Assembly (NCBI GenBank): GCA_902789445.1
Contig: CADAOB010000026.1
Span: 1-47,407 of the forward strand
Direction: 5' to 3'
Source of the DNA: an uncultured Bacteroidia bacterium
GTDB taxonomy: Bacteria > Bacteroidota > Bacteroidia > Bacteroidales > UBA932
DNA length: 47,407 nucleotides
The notes under the pieces were generated by a model. That model saw only the letters and a program-made list of their open reading frames with translations. It had not been told where the DNA came from and did not search any database. This document shows positions 11,918 through 21,073 of the stretch, piece by piece (the first letter of the stretch is position 1; each line of letters starts with the position of its first letter). The translations under genes were made by a program, and so were the position numbers.

Positions 11918-14633
11918 TATACACGTCCTGCTGCGGGAATGGAATCTCGATTCCGTTCTCGTTCAGGATCTTGTAAACCAACTCCTTGGCCCGGGCAATG
12001 TAGCCGATCTCCTCTTCCACGAGCACGTACTGCTTGAGGGCGACATCGACGCTGCTGGCGCCGAAATTGTCGAAGGCGATGGTGATGCCGCGTTTGGGAT
12101 CTACGATGTTCCGTCCGTATTTGTCTTTGGTCATCAGCGCCTGCAATCCTTCGAGCAGGATGGCGCGCAGTTTCTCCACGTCCGTACCGTAGCGGACGCC
12201 GACCGTGACTTTCACGAACTCGTAGGCGTTGTTGCTGGTCAGATTCTTGAAATTCTTGTTGAAGAGCGTGGTGTTTGTAAAGGCGATCAGCGTGTCTTCC
12301 AACGTCTGGATCTGCGTCGTCTGGTAGCTGATGGAAGTCACTTTGCCGCGGATGCCGTCGCATTCGATGAAATCACCCACGCGCAGGCGGCCCGACATGA
12401 GCTGGATGCCGTAGATAAAGTTGTTGAGGATATCTTTCATCGCCAAACCCAGACCGGTGGCCAGACCGGCTGCCACGATCGAGAGCGCGCCCATCGGAAT
12501 CTTCAGCAGGACGATGATCATCGCAATGTAGCTGCCCCAGACCAGGATGCCGATGACGTTGTCCGACAGGGTGAAGTTGATCTCGTTGGCATGAATGTAG
12601 GCTTTCCCTTCCTTCGCTGCCAGTTTCTCGAACGTGAGCTTGCGGTAGAAGGCTTTCAGCAGATAGGCCAGGTAACGGAAGACGAAGAACAGCGTGCTCA
12701 CCAGCACCAGCTTGTAGAGCGACAGGTGAAGGATGGCGCTGCCATCCTTGTTGACCAGATTGAAGAACGGCTTGTAGAAGAGCTCTTTGCAGACTTCCGT
12801 CAAGTCGAAGATGTCGGAGGCCATCCACAGGCAGAGCGGGACGGAGAGGATCATCAAGACGGGGAAGGCGGCCTGCTTGATAAAGTCGGTGATCCAAGTG
12901 ACGGCGATATAGGAGTCCTTGCGGTTGGGATCGAAGACCCGGTGTTCCTTCTTGTAATCGTAGAGCCGTTTCTTGAGATGCTTCTCTTCGTAGCGCTCCA
13001 GCAGCCGGTACAGGGCCGTGATGGTTTCGATGGCGGCCAGCTGGAAGACCCACCAGATGAAGACCTGGATGGCCAGCAGCACGTAACCGGCCCAGGCGAC
13101 GACCGTCGTCACGAGCATGACGGCAAAGGTGATCCAGGCGTACATCATGTCACCGCGGGCTTCTTTCTCCCGGTTGCCCCGTTTGCAGAGGATGTACTGC
13201 CAGATGGTGAAGATCAGCAGGATCGGCGGGAAAATGAGGTTGATCAGCCGGTTCGGAATGAAGATGATACGGAAGGTGATGACGATCAGGCCCAGCAGCG
13301 CGACCGGCAGGTAGAGCCGGGATACGCGCCGGATGTGGGCTGACGGGATCCGGATCAGCAGGGATGTCAGAATGGCGGCCAGCAGCCAGGCGTAGATCAG
13401 CAGCAGGCCGGATGCGACATTGAAGAAATTCTGCCTGACGAACAGCGAGGCGATCATGACGGTCAGGGCAAAAATCACGACGCCGCTCAGCAGCGTGGCA
13501 ATCGGACTGCGCTGCCGGAATTCTTCCGTCTTGAACCAGGCAACGCGGCCGCGGAGCAGGCGGACGGCCACATTGCTCAGCAGGGTGGCCAGCAGGATGT
13601 AGAAGAGGATGAACAGAATGAAGCCGTTGATCATCGGGCCGCGCCATTCGCTGTGGCGGAGGGCGTTGGCATCTTCACTGGCATCCCCCAGACCGTATTT
13701 GCGGCGGGTGTCCTGGACTGCCAGCTGCGTGTAGCGCGGCAGTCTGCGGAGTACCTTGAAATAGTTGTCCTGTCCGTCGATGAATATATGCTTCTGGATG
13801 AGCCGGTAACGGTCCCGGGCGTAGTTGTAGCTTTCCGACAGGCGGCTGCTCATCGCTTCGTAGTGGTCGTTGTCCATCACGATCTTGTCGCGGAATTCGG
13901 TGTACATCGCCAGCAGGTTCAGCGTATAGGCCAGACAGGAGTCGCGGTCGGCCTGTCCCTGTTCGTCCAGGTAGAAGGGCTCGTCCTCGTCTTCTTCCTC
14001 GTCGTGGACGCCGGGCAGGATGCCGCCCAGATGGTCGTGATGGGCGTGGTCGTGCTGGGCTCCGTCTTCGTGGACGTGGCTGTGCCGGTGACTGACCGCC
14101 GTTTCGCCGGAGGCCTGGCCGATAATGTCGAAGCCGTCGCTGTGGTTGTGGAGACGCTCGTGAAGCAGGATCGTGTCCATGACGGCCGAGAGGCTGTCGG
14201 GCACGACTTCCAGCTTGCCCAGGATCGGCGGAAGACGGCGGAGCGCCTCGGCCAGGTGCTCATAGCGCTCGATCTCAAGGTTCATCCGGCTGACGATTTC
14301 GTCGAAAGGCATCCGCTGCTTCGTGTAGTCCTCATACTGCCGGGTGACTTCGTCCAGGGCATAGGTCATGTCGAAGGTGTAGTCCTGGTTCTGGGAGTAG
14401 AGGATGAGCGCCAGCTCGTTGCAACGCTTGGTCATCTCCACCAGCCGCTGGTGCTGGCCCTCGTTGCTCTGGTTGAGCCGGGCCCGCATGTGTTCGATCT
14501 TCTGGTTCTCCTGATGGAGTTCGGAGCGCAGGATGCTGAGGGTCTTGGCGAAATTGCGTTCGTTGAAAACGGCGAACGCCGGGATGGCGGCAAGCAGTGC
14601 CAGCAACAATATGGAGAAGGTTTTCTTTTTCAT
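11898..14633 (-). CDS. Large MscS-family mechanosensitive channel with periplasmic coiled-coil domain
   Basis: 911 residues with an N-terminal signal peptide ([13 protein letters not shown]). Residues about 25-330 form a charged, helical periplasmic region likely to contain coiled coil. Within it, residues about 175-205 are rich in His ([16 protein letters not shown]), followed by an acidic run EEEDEDE. Roughly nine or more hydrophobic segments follow from residue 335. The C-terminal MscS core has the Gly/Ala-rich pore helix [19 protein letters not shown], then the beta domain [14 protein letters not shown] and the cytosolic alpha/beta domain. The protein should sit in the inner membrane and open under tension, like MscK/YbiO-type channels. 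The His-rich insert hints at metal binding and is not part of the MscS core. It has its own promoter. Confidence 0.88.
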   Translation of the reverse strand: MKKKTFSILLLALLAAIPAFAVFNERNFAKTLSILRSELHQENQKIEHMRARLNQSNEGQHQRLVEMTKRCNELALILYSQNQDYTFDMTYALDEVTRQYEDYTKQRMPFDEIVSRMNLEIERYEHLAEALRRLPPILGKLEVVPDSLSAVMDTILLHERLHNHSDGFDIIGQASGETAVSHRHSHVHEDGAQHDHAHHDHLGGILPGVHDEEEDEDEPFYLDEQGQADRDSCLAYTLNLLAMYTEFRDKIVMDNDHYEAMSSRLSESYNYARDRYRLIQKHIFIDGQDNYFKVLRRLPRYTQLAVQDTRRKYGLGDASEDANALRHSEWRGPMINGFILFILFYILLATLLSNVAVRLLRGRVAWFKTEEFRQRSPIATLLSGVVIFALTVMIASLFVRQNFFNVASGLLLIYAWLLAAILTSLLIRIPSAHIRRVSRLYLPVALLGLIVITFRIIFIPNRLINLIFPPILLIFTIWQYILCKRGNREKEARGDMMYAWITFAVMLVTTVVAWAGYVLLAIQVFIWWVFQLAAIETITALYRLLERYEEKHLKKRLYDYKKEHRVFDPNRKDSYIAVTWITDFIKQAAFPVLMILSVPLCLWMASDIFDLTEVCKELFYKPFFNLVNKDGSAILHLSLYKLVLVSTLFFVFRYLAYLLKAFYRKLTFEKLAAKEGKAYIHANEINFTLSDNVIGILVWGSYIAMIIVLLKIPMGALSIVAAGLATGLGLAMKDILNNFIYGIQLMSGRLRVGDFIECDGIRGKVTSISYQTTQIQTLEDTLIAFTNTTLFNKNFKNLTSNNAYEFVKVTVGVRYGTDVEKLRAILLEGLQALMTKDKYGRNIVDPKRGITIAFDNFGASSVDVALKQYVLVEEEIGYIARAKELVYKILNENGIEIPFPQQDVYIKSIER

Positions 14634-14654
14634 CCGCTTTAAAATATGACGTCA

Positions 14655-14662
14655 CAAATATA
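14655..14662 (-). promoter_or_regulatory. -7 promoter element of the MscS-family gene
   Basis: The minus strand reads TATATTTG, 21 nt before the ATG. It is divergent from the box at 14683-14690. Confidence 0.5.
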
Positions 14663-14682
14663 CGAAATTGACGGATTTTTGC

Positions 14683-14690
14683 TATCTTGC
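14683..14690 (+). promoter_or_regulatory. -7-like element of the small lipoprotein gene
   Basis: TATCTTGC, a near match to TAnnTTTG, 20 nt before the ATG at 14711. Its position favours that ATG over the upstream in-frame GTG-type start at 14687, which would lie inside the promoter. Confidence 0.4.
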
Positions 14691-14710
14691 CAAGTCAAAA
14701 CTCACTGCTT

Positions 14711-15268
14711 ATGCGCGCTTTCTCCTGTCTCCGCTTTTCTGCCCTTTTGCTTTTGACCGCATTTTCCCTGCTTTCCTGCCGGTGCGAACGGCCGCTGGAT
14801 GCGGGAGATCTTCGCGGCAAGTCCAGGGAGGAATTGCAGCAGATGCGCGAGGCCGTGCTGGCACGCCATGCCGACGGCAGCGAGCTCTCCCGGCGGGAGA
14901 CGGCGTATGTGGAGCAGCTGCGCCAGCAGGAACGGCGCCTTGAAAATTCCTGGGTCTTCGGCGAATGGCGGGAGCGGCACGGGGCCCGGCTCATCTTCCG
15001 GGACGACGGGACGGTGAGTGTCGGCGCCCGGGGCGGCGTTTACGACGAGCTGGGCATCTATAAATTCATTTCGCCGGAAGAACCTTCTTTCGAAACGACC
15101 TGGACGGTCCTTCCGGATGAAGCCGGTGATCCCGTCATCCTGGTTTTGCGCAGAGACGGCAGTTCTTTCCTCTATCCCTGCCACCGCGACCGGGACCGTC
15201 TCCGGGAACATGTCGGAAATCTGGAGGAATTCACCGAAACCGGTTTTTATTTTACCAAGATACAATGA
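14711..15268 (+). CDS. Small lipoprotein of unknown function
   Basis: 185 residues from the ATG at 14711. The signal segment LLLTAFSLLSC gives a lipoprotein. Residues about 30-75 are highly charged and helical (REELQQMREAVLARH, YVEQLRQQERRLE). The rest looks beta-rich: WVFGEWRERHGARLIFRDDGTVSVG, then DELGIYKFISPEEPSFETTW and a terminal FYFTKIQ. The pattern of a residual 'GEW..r.G..L.F..DGTV' sheet recalls lipocalin-like or DUF-type small domains, but I do not recognise a named family. The stop overlaps the start of the GNAT gene by 4 nt (ATGA), so the two are translationally coupled. Confidence 0.7.
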   Translation: MRAFSCLRFSALLLLTAFSLLSCRCERPLDAGDLRGKSREELQQMREAVLARHADGSELSRRETAYVEQLRQQERRLENSWVFGEWRERHGARLIFRDDGTVSVGARGGVYDELGIYKFISPEEPSFETTWTVLPDEAGDPVILVLRRDGSSFLYPCHRDRDRLREHVGNLEEFTETGFYFTKIQ

Positions 15269-15819
15269 CGATGGTCAGTCCCAACGAAGCCGAAATCGCA
15301 ATCCGCCGGGCCTCGCCCGACGACATCCCGCTCATCCAGTCGCTGGCGGAGGTCGCCTTCCGCGACACGTACCGGGACATTCTTTCCCCCGGACAGATGG
15401 ATTATATGATGGAATGGATGTATTCTGAGTCCAGCCTGCAGCGGCAGATGGGGCAGGACGGCCACGTCTATTTCATCGCCCAGTCCGACGGCGAGCCCTG
15501 CGGCTATGTGTCCGTGCAGCCGCGCGGCCTTCAGCCGGACGGCGCCTTCCTTTTCGAATTGCAGAAGATCTATCTGCTGCCCGGATTCCGGGGGCTTCGC
15601 ATCGGCCGCCTGATGTACGAACACATCTGCGCTTTTGTGCGCGGGGCCGCCAACGGCTGGCCCTGCCGCATCGAATTGCACGTGAACCGCAACAACCCGG
15701 CGGTGGACTTCTATAAACACCTGGGTCTGGAAATCCTCCGCGAAGGCGATTTCCCGATCGGGCACGGGTTCTACATGAACGATTATATCATGGGCTGCAC
15801 GCTGGGCGCTGCAGACTAA
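15265..15819 (+). CDS. GNAT-family N-acetyltransferase
   Basis: 184 residues. It should transfer an acetyl group from acetyl-CoA to an amine on an unknown substrate. The IRRASPDDIPLIQSLAEVAF start is the classic GNAT motif C/D region. The motif A region LQKIYLLPGFRGLRIGRLMYEHI contains a degenerate CoA-pyrophosphate loop, R-G-L-R-I-G, in the place of the usual RGxGxG. IELHVNRNNPAVDFYKHLGL is motif B. A second start at codon 3 (ATG GTC) is possible. It overlaps the upstream lipoprotein gene by 4 nt and the convergent PreA-like gene by 4 nt at the stops. Confidence 0.85.
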   Translation: MTMVSPNEAEIAIRRASPDDIPLIQSLAEVAFRDTYRDILSPGQMDYMMEWMYSESSLQRQMGQDGHVYFIAQSDGEPCGYVSVQPRGLQPDGAFLFELQKIYLLPGFRGLRIGRLMYEHICAFVRGAANGWPCRIELHVNRNNPAVDFYKHLGLEILREGDFPIGHGFYMNDYIMGCTLGAAD

Positions 15820-17265
15820 GCCGACAGCGGATTTTGCGTGATGGGCATCCGCCGGGCCTGGCCGATGGCGTCCATCGGGCAGACAAGGCGGCACAGGTGG
15901 CATCCCACGCATTTGGTTCCGATCAGCTGGGGCCGCCGGTCTGCGCCGAAACGGATGGCCTGGTGTCCGCCGTCGCGGCAGGAGATGTAGCAGCGGCCGC
16001 ATCCGATGCATTTGTCCAGGTTGAAGCGGGGGAACACTTTCGTCTCGCGGCCGGACGAAGCGGTCAAGTTCGCAGCCGACCAGCGTTTCCAGCGAGTCGA
16101 TCCCTTTTTCTGCCAGATAGTTCCGGAGTCCGAGGACCAGGTCGTCGATGATCCTGTATCCATATTGCATCACGGCCGTGCAGACCTGCACATTGCGGCA
16201 GCCCAGGCTGATGAAGTCCAGGGCGTCGCGCCAGGTCTCGATGCCGCCGATCCCGCTGACCTGGGGGAGGGCAACCAGCGGGTTCTTGGTGATTTCCAGG
16301 ATAAAGCGCAGGGCGATGGGCTTGATGGCCTTGCCCGAATAACCCGACACGACTTTCCGCGAATTGACGGCGGACGTGTCACTGAGAGTCACCGACTTGA
16401 TGGTATTGATGGCGGAAATGCCGTCGGCACCGGCCAGCAGGGCGCCCATCGCAACCGTACCGACCGATCCGATATTGGGCGTCATCTTCGGAATGACGGG
16501 AATCTTCACGGACCGTTTGACGAATGCGGTGTAGAAACTCACCAGTTCGGCGCTCTGTCCCACGTCGCTGCCCATGCCGGCCATACGCATCTGCGGACAG
16601 GAGAAATTGAGTTCTACGGCATCGACGCCCGCATCTTCCGCCATTCGCGCCAGCTCGATCCAATCCTGCTCGGCCTCTCCCATGATGGAGGCGACCACCA
16701 CCTTGCCGGGGAAATTCCGTTTCAGGCGGCGTAGGATGTCGAAATCCATCTCCATCGGATTTTCCGACAATTGCTCCATGTTGCGGAAGCCGATGAAGGG
16801 ACCGCGGCCGTCGCGGACTGCGTCGAAGCGGGGAGATACTTCGTGGATGTCCTGCCGGCAGATGGTCTTGTAAAAGACCCCGGCCCAGCCCGCCTTCAGC
16901 GCGGCCGACACCATCTCGTAATTGGTGCAGACGGCGGAAGACGCCAGGAAGAAGGGATTCTCGCAGGGAATGCCGCAGAAACGGATGGCCAGGGACGGCT
17001 TTTCTGCTTTTTCCGCACTTGCCTGCGGGGGCAGGGCGGCGGCTATTTCGCGCAGGCGGATGGGCCTGTCGTAGTGGATGCACGCCTGCTCGGCGGCGGC
17101 CAGCTCGTCTTGCGTGCAAGGAGAAAACCACGCTCCTGCGAGCGCGGGATTGTCGAAACGGATGGCGCGTACGCCACGGGCCGGGTCGCCTTTGCGGCAG
17201 ACGGCGCTGCAGGGGGCATTTTCGCACAGCAGGCAGCGTCCGGCTTCTTCGCGGATGTCGATCAT
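15816..17265 (-). pseudogene. preA: Dihydropyrimidine dehydrogenase PreA-like gene with an internal frameshift
   Basis: The upstream part reads as an N-terminal cysteine-rich region (CLLCENAPCSAVC, RAIRFDN, ACIHYDRPIR) followed by a dihydroorotate dehydrogenase-like FMN barrel (FCGIPCENPFFLASS, NFSCPQMR, PVIPKMTPN, GGIETWRDALDF). Near 16026-16060 the frame changes. The C-terminal ferredoxin domain, with DKCIGCGRCYISC and TKCVGCHLCRLVCP for two 4Fe-4S clusters, continues in another frame to a natural stop at 15816. Comparison with the PreA pattern of a Val-Tyr-Pro-Arg segment just before NLDKC places one extra base before the codons for KVFPRF. An intact protein would reduce uracil or thymine with NAD(P)H. 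It overlaps the upstream kinase-like gene by 4 nt. A sequencing error, a recent mutation or programmed frameshifting are all possible. Confidence 0.8.
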
Positions 17266-17924
17266 TCCAGTCCGAGATAAGTCAGGATTACGTCAACGGC
17301 CTGGTCTTCGGTCATTCCGTCTACGTTCAGGCACAGATGATAATTGCGCGCATCGTAGCGGCTGACCCCGGCAAAGCGCTTGATGTAGTTCTCACGCGAC
17401 TTGTCCACCTGGTCGATGGCTTCTTCCGCCAGTTCACGGCTCAGATCCTGCCTGGCCATCACGCGGGCGATACGGTGCTCCCGGGAGGCAGTGATGAAGA
17501 TGTCCAGTTTGTTAGGATGGTCTTTCAGCACGAAGAAGCCCGAGCGGCCGGCAATGACGCACGATTCTTCCTGGGCCAGTTCCCGCAGGATTTCGGTCTC
17601 AGCCAGGAAAATGTCGTCGGTCGTGACCTCGGGGTCGAATTCCTTCTTGATCTCCCGGATCCTTTCCGCGCCGACGAAGCCGGAGGCGGCGGGCGCGGGG
17701 GCAGGGAAGATGAAGCGGATGAAATCGGACAGCCACTGCTTCTTCTGGCCCTTGAGCCGCTCGATGCTGGTGGAAGTCAGGTCGAATTTCTCGCAGAGTT
17801 CCTTGATGAGTTCCTTGTCGCAGAGGCGGACCTGGAGCCGCTCGGCCAGTTTCCGGGCGATGGTGTGTCCGCCGGAGCCGAGCTCACGGCTGACGGTGAT
17901 GACAAATTTTTCCTTGGTATTCAT
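17262..17924 (-). CDS. Cytidylate kinase-like family protein
   Basis: 220 residues. The N-terminal FVITVSRELGSGGHTIARKLAE is the phosphate-binding loop of the Cytidylate_kin2 family. Later features are CVIAGRSGFFVLKDHP, the lid-like REHRIARVMAR and KSRENYIKRFAG, and YHLCLNVDGM. Members of this family resemble CMP kinase but are not the essential Cmk; their substrate is generally unassigned. It lies 22 nt downstream of the radical SAM gene and overlaps the PreA-like gene by 4 nt, so the three are probably one operon. The link to pyrimidine metabolism through PreA is suggestive only. Confidence 0.85.
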   Translation of the reverse strand: MNTKEKFVITVSRELGSGGHTIARKLAERLQVRLCDKELIKELCEKFDLTSTSIERLKGQKKQWLSDFIRFIFPAPAPAASGFVGAERIREIKKEFDPEVTTDDIFLAETEILRELAQEESCVIAGRSGFFVLKDHPNKLDIFITASREHRIARVMARQDLSRELAEEAIDQVDKSRENYIKRFAGVSRYDARNYHLCLNVDGMTEDQAVDVILTYLGLE

Positions 17925-17946
17925 TTATTTGCAGATTTTATTTCAA

Positions 17947-18708
17947 CTATTCCTTACCCTTGATGTCAATGTTGAAACCTTCGTCGATCAGTGGCTGGAC
18001 GAGCGCTTTCATCTGCTCGACCGTGAAGGCTTCGAGGGCTTTTTCCGGGGTGGGCCGGTCGATGGTATAGACCATGATTTCGCGGGGTTTCAGCTGGCGG
18101 ACGATGCGCATCCAACCATCAAGAACTTCTTTAGATGAAGAGTCGAAATCCTTGCTTTTAAGGAACATGGTCTGGAGAACGAAATTGCCCTCAAAGCGCT
18201 CGAGCGCCTCAATCACGCGATCGAGGCTGTAGCCCGGGGCGGGCTGGTTGATCTTGGCTACCAGGGCGTCGGTCGGGGCATCGATCTTCAGGATCGGATT
18301 GTCCACTTTCCGGAGGGCTTCAAAGACTTCCGGCACATGGGCGCGCGTGGCGTTGGACAGGACGGAGACCTTCGCTTTCGGGTAGTAGGCGTCGCGCAGG
18401 AAGACCGTGTCTTCGATAATGCGCGGGAATTCCGGATTGAGGGTCGGTTCCCCGTCTCCGGAGAAGGTGATCGAATCGATGGGCGTATCGTCCATCATCA
18501 GTTCGATCAGTTTGTTTTCCAGGTCGGCGCGGACTTTTGCCGCGGTCGGGAGGACGGTATCGCCCTTCCCGTCACGGTTCCAGCCGCATTCGCAGTAGAT
18601 GCAGTCGAAATTGCAGATCTTGCCCCGGGTGGGCAGCAGGTTGATGCCGAGCGAGCGGCCGAGACGGCGGCTGTGGATCGGTCCGAAGACGGTTTCTTCC
18701 CTCATCAT
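17947..18708 (-). CDS. Radical SAM protein, COG0731/wyosine synthase-like
   Basis: 253 residues. The radical SAM cluster motif is CNFDCIYCECG, with Cys spacing CxxxCxxC near residues 33-40. TFSGDGEPTLNPEF is the GGE-type AdoMet-binding strand, and later strands read VLSNAT and LKIDAPT. The extra EETVFGPIHSRRLGRSLGINLLP before the cluster is typical of a bacterial subgroup usually annotated only as radical SAM protein. The function is unknown. Two ATGs occur at 18708 and 18705; the first is used. A TAACTTTG box lies 28 nt upstream. It probably heads the operon with the cytidylate kinase-like and PreA-like genes. Confidence 0.87.
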   Translation of the reverse strand: MMREETVFGPIHSRRLGRSLGINLLPTRGKICNFDCIYCECGWNRDGKGDTVLPTAAKVRADLENKLIELMMDDTPIDSITFSGDGEPTLNPEFPRIIEDTVFLRDAYYPKAKVSVLSNATRAHVPEVFEALRKVDNPILKIDAPTDALVAKINQPAPGYSLDRVIEALERFEGNFVLQTMFLKSKDFDSSSKEVLDGWMRIVRQLKPREIMVYTIDRPTPEKALEAFTVEQMKALVQPLIDEGFNIDIKGKE

Positions 18709-18736
18709 GGTTTTCAGGTCTTTTGCTAAATTCTAC

Positions 18737-18744
18737 CAAAGTTA
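18737..18744 (-). promoter_or_regulatory. -7 promoter element of the radical SAM gene
   Basis: The minus strand reads TAACTTTG, a full TAnnTTTG match, 28 nt before the ATG. It is back to back with the box at 18775-18782. Confidence 0.6.
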
Positions 18745-18774
18745 ACGATTATTCTCCGACTCTCCAAAAATGCC

Positions 18775-18782
18775 TATCTTTG
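18775..18782 (+). promoter_or_regulatory. -7 promoter element of the thioesterase gene
   Basis: TATCTTTG, 25 nt before the ATG at 18808. Together with 18737-18744 it forms a compact divergent promoter pair. Confidence 0.6.
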
Positions 18783-18807
18783 CAGGTGAAAAAAACGGAA
18801 AAAACCG

Positions 18808-19218
18808 ATGTTTGTCTATAAGCACAAGGTCCACTATTACGAGACCGACCGGATGGGCGTTACCCATCATTCCAACTACATCCGCATCATGGAAGAAGCC
18901 CGCGTGGCATACCTCGACGCAATCGGCGCCAGCTTCGCCCGCATTGAGGCGGACGGCTATGTGTCACCCGTCATGGCAGTGGAAGGCAAATTCTTGTCTC
19001 CGACCACCTTCGACGATTTGATTGAAGTCGAAGTCTATATTCAGGAGATGTCATTGCTGAAGCTCAGGATCGGCTATCGGATGCATTGCGGCGGGAAAGT
19101 CGTGTTTGAAGGCTGGTCGCTCCACTGCTTCCTCGACAAGGACGGCAAGGCGCTGCGGATCGCTGAGCGCTACCCGCAGTTCCGGCAGGCGGTCGAATCC
19201 GACCAGGAGCAGGCATAG
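18808..19218 (+). CDS. Acyl-CoA thioesterase, YbgC/4HBT hotdog family
   Basis: 136 residues, the normal size for a single hotdog domain. It should hydrolyse acyl-CoA or acyl-ACP thioesters. YYETDRMGVTHHSNYIRIMEEAR is the family signature, with the catalytic Asp in the ETDRMG loop and the helix that follows. VEGKFLSPTTFDDLIEVEV is the conserved second strand region. The chain-length preference cannot be inferred. The M48 protease gene starts 5 nt after the stop, so the two share an mRNA. Confidence 0.9.
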   Translation: MFVYKHKVHYYETDRMGVTHHSNYIRIMEEARVAYLDAIGASFARIEADGYVSPVMAVEGKFLSPTTFDDLIEVEVYIQEMSLLKLRIGYRMHCGGKVVFEGWSLHCFLDKDGKALRIAERYPQFRQAVESDQEQA

Positions 19219-19223
19219 GGGGG

Positions 19224-20465
19224 ATGGCTACGGCGCTCTACTGGCTGGTCATCGCCATCGTGCTGGCGGAGTTCGTCTGGTCGACCGTCCTGACCCTGCT
19301 CAATATCAAGGCGTCGCACGGACCGGTTCCGGACGTGCTGCAGGGTCTCTACGACGAGGCGCGCTACCGGAAGCAGCAGGATTATGCGATGACCAACCGG
19401 AAGTTCTCCCTGGTTTCCGACCTGGTCAGTACGCTGGTCACCCTGGCCATCTTTGCGTTCGGCGGTTTCGGCCTCTTCGACGCGGCTGCACGCGCCGTCA
19501 GCGGCCATCCCGTCGTGCAGGCACTCGTATTCTGGGGAATCTTCTATCTGCTTTCCTGGGTGATTTCAATTCCCTTCGACCTGTACCGGACGTTCGTCAT
19601 CGAGCAACGCTTCGGTTTCAACCGGACCACGCCGGGGCTCTTCGCTGCCGATGCGGTCAAGAGCTTGCTGATGAATATACTCATTATGGGTGTCGTCCTG
19701 GCGCTCTGTGCCTGGATCTATACCCTGGCGCCCCGCTGGTTCTGGCTCATCGCCTGGGGCGCGGTCACGCTCTTCTCGCTCTTCATGCAGTATTTCTACT
19801 CGCAGCTCATCGTCCCGCTCTTCAACAAGCAGACGCCGCTGCCGGAAGGCGAGCTCCGCGATGCCATCGAGGCCTTCGCCGCCCGGGTGGACTTCCGGCT
19901 CGACAATATCTATGTCATCGACTCGTCGAAGCGCAGCAGCAAGTCGAACGCCTACTTCACCGGCTTCGGCCGCAAGAAGCGTGTCGTGCTCTATGACACG
20001 CTGATGGAGCAACTTTCTACCGAGGAGATCGTCGGCGTGCTGGCCCACGAGATCGGGCATTACAAACATCGCCATATCATCCTTTCCTCCTTGGAAGGAT
20101 TCGCAACCAATCTTTTGATGTTCTGGCTGTTCAGCCTGTTTATCGGAAGCGAAGAATTAGCTGCGGCTGCGGGCTGCCAGGCGGCCTCCTTCCACGTGAA
20201 CCTGGCCGTCTTTTCGCTCATCTATACGCCGCTGAGCCTGCTGCTGGACATCGTCACCAATGTCATCTCCCGCCGCCACGAGCGACAGGCCGACGCCTTC
20301 GCCGCCACCCATGGCCTGGGCCACGCCGAAGCCTCAGCCCTGAAGAAGATGAGCGCCAAGAGCCTGGCCAACCTGACCCCGCACCCGCTGGTGGTCTTCA
20401 CCGAATACTCCCATCCGATCCTCGCCGAACGGGTCCGCGCCCTTACGCAAAGCGCACAGCCGTGA
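19224..20465 (+). CDS. M48 family CAAX-prenyl-protease-like zinc metalloprotease (Ste24 type)
   Basis: 413 residues with an N-terminal M48_N region of several membrane segments, the conserved VSIPFDLYRTFVIEQRFGFN, and NKQTPLPEGELRDAIEAFA. The zinc site is HEIGH, with His275, Glu276 and His279, and the third ligand is the Glu in RRHERQADAFA. The fold and length fit Ste24-like integral membrane proteases, which in bacteria act in membrane protein quality control rather than on prenylated proteins. It lies in the inner membrane. It shares an mRNA with the thioesterase. The last 23 nt overlap hicB on the other strand. Confidence 0.92.
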   Translation: MATALYWLVIAIVLAEFVWSTVLTLLNIKASHGPVPDVLQGLYDEARYRKQQDYAMTNRKFSLVSDLVSTLVTLAIFAFGGFGLFDAAARAVSGHPVVQALVFWGIFYLLSWVISIPFDLYRTFVIEQRFGFNRTTPGLFAADAVKSLLMNILIMGVVLALCAWIYTLAPRWFWLIAWGAVTLFSLFMQYFYSQLIVPLFNKQTPLPEGELRDAIEAFAARVDFRLDNIYVIDSSKRSSKSNAYFTGFGRKKRVVLYDTLMEQLSTEEIVGVLAHEIGHYKHRHIILSSLEGFATNLLMFWLFSLFIGSEELAAAAGCQAASFHVNLAVFSLIYTPLSLLLDIVTNVISRRHERQADAFAATHGLGHAEASALKKMSAKSLANLTPHPLVVFTEYSHPILAERVRALTQSAQP

Positions 20466-20844
20466 GTTCCCTGGCGAAGGCGTGGATTTTTGATTCGATT
20501 TTTTTTGCGGTCCGCGGGGAGGGTTTCCGATAACCACTGATATAATGCCCCAGTTGTTTTTGGTTGACGCCAGTGATTCTCTCCAATCCGGCCAAACTGA
20601 AAGCATAGGCGTATTCCTGCAAAAACGAAGGAATGTCATATTTGAAAGAAATGCTTATTTCCGGAAAAGAACTTCCCGTTGATTCAACATATTCTTTCAT
20701 TTCCTGAAGTCCTTCTTCAAAATCTTCCATGGCTGTCTGAACCGTCGCGCCCGTGCCGATGATTCCATAAGGAAAGTCTTTGTTTTCTATGAAGATAGAG
20801 TACTTTCCATCTTCACCTCGCTCGATTAATGCCGTAATATCCAT
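20443..20844 (-). CDS. hicB: HicB-like antitoxin with C-terminal helix-turn-helix
   Basis: 133 residues. The N-terminal half is the HicB partial RNase H fold (DGKYSIFIENKDFPYGIIGTG, then TVQTAMEDFEEGLQEM). The C-terminal part, from about residue 75, looks like a helix-turn-helix (LERITGVNQKQLGHYISGYRKPS). HicB antitoxins bind and inhibit HicA and repress their own operon through such a DNA-binding region. It follows hicA by 17 nt on the same strand, in the usual hicA-hicB order. The pair is AT-richer than the flanking genes, which fits horizontal acquisition. The 3' end overlaps the M48 gene by 23 nt. Confidence 0.85.
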   Translation of the reverse strand: MDITALIERGEDGKYSIFIENKDFPYGIIGTGATVQTAMEDFEEGLQEMKEYVESTGSSFPEISISFKYDIPSFLQEYAYAFSLAGLERITGVNQKQLGHYISGYRKPSPRTAKKIESKIHAFARELTAVRFA

Positions 20845-20861
20845 TGTATTTGATTATTAGT

Positions 20862-21050
20862 TCAAAGTGTTACACCGGACCGTTCTTCGATGTCCTTCTT
20901 TGTGCCGGGTTTTGCTTCTTCGGATTCGTGATAACTTGTCTCGAACAGTTGTCCGGTGACAGGGCTTTTCCATATTGGGTGCCTTTTCCCATTCCTCACA
21001 ATAAGGCATCCTGCCTTTTTGAGTTTGCGGTGATTTTCAGCATACTTCAT
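20862..21050 (-). CDS. hicA: HicA-like mRNA interferase toxin
   Basis: 62 residues from the ATG at 21050. The family pattern is clear: MKYAENHRKLKKAG (first helix), CLIVRNGKRHPIW with the catalytic His in the position of the GSH motif, SPVTGQLFE, and the Lys-Gly-Thr-Lys helix near the end. HicA proteins are double-stranded RNA-binding-fold toxins that cut mRNA and tmRNA. An ATG 21 codons upstream gives a longer frame, but that extension would span the TATCTTTG promoter and matches nothing in the family. hicB follows directly. Confidence 0.82.
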   Translation of the reverse strand: MKYAENHRKLKKAGCLIVRNGKRHPIWKSPVTGQLFETSYHESEEAKPGTKKDIEERSGVTL

Positions 21051-21065
21051 CTTAAAATCACTTTG

Positions 21066-21073
21066 CAAAGATA
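21066..21073 (-). promoter_or_regulatory. -7 promoter element of hicAB
   Basis: The minus strand reads TATCTTTG, 15 nt before the hicA ATG. It supports the short HicA start. Confidence 0.6.

Noticed and set aside
15247-15815. Extension of the first PreA frame to 15247
   Set aside because: After the shift point the sequence becomes proline/arginine-rich and overlaps the GNAT gene; the ferredoxin domain is in another frame.
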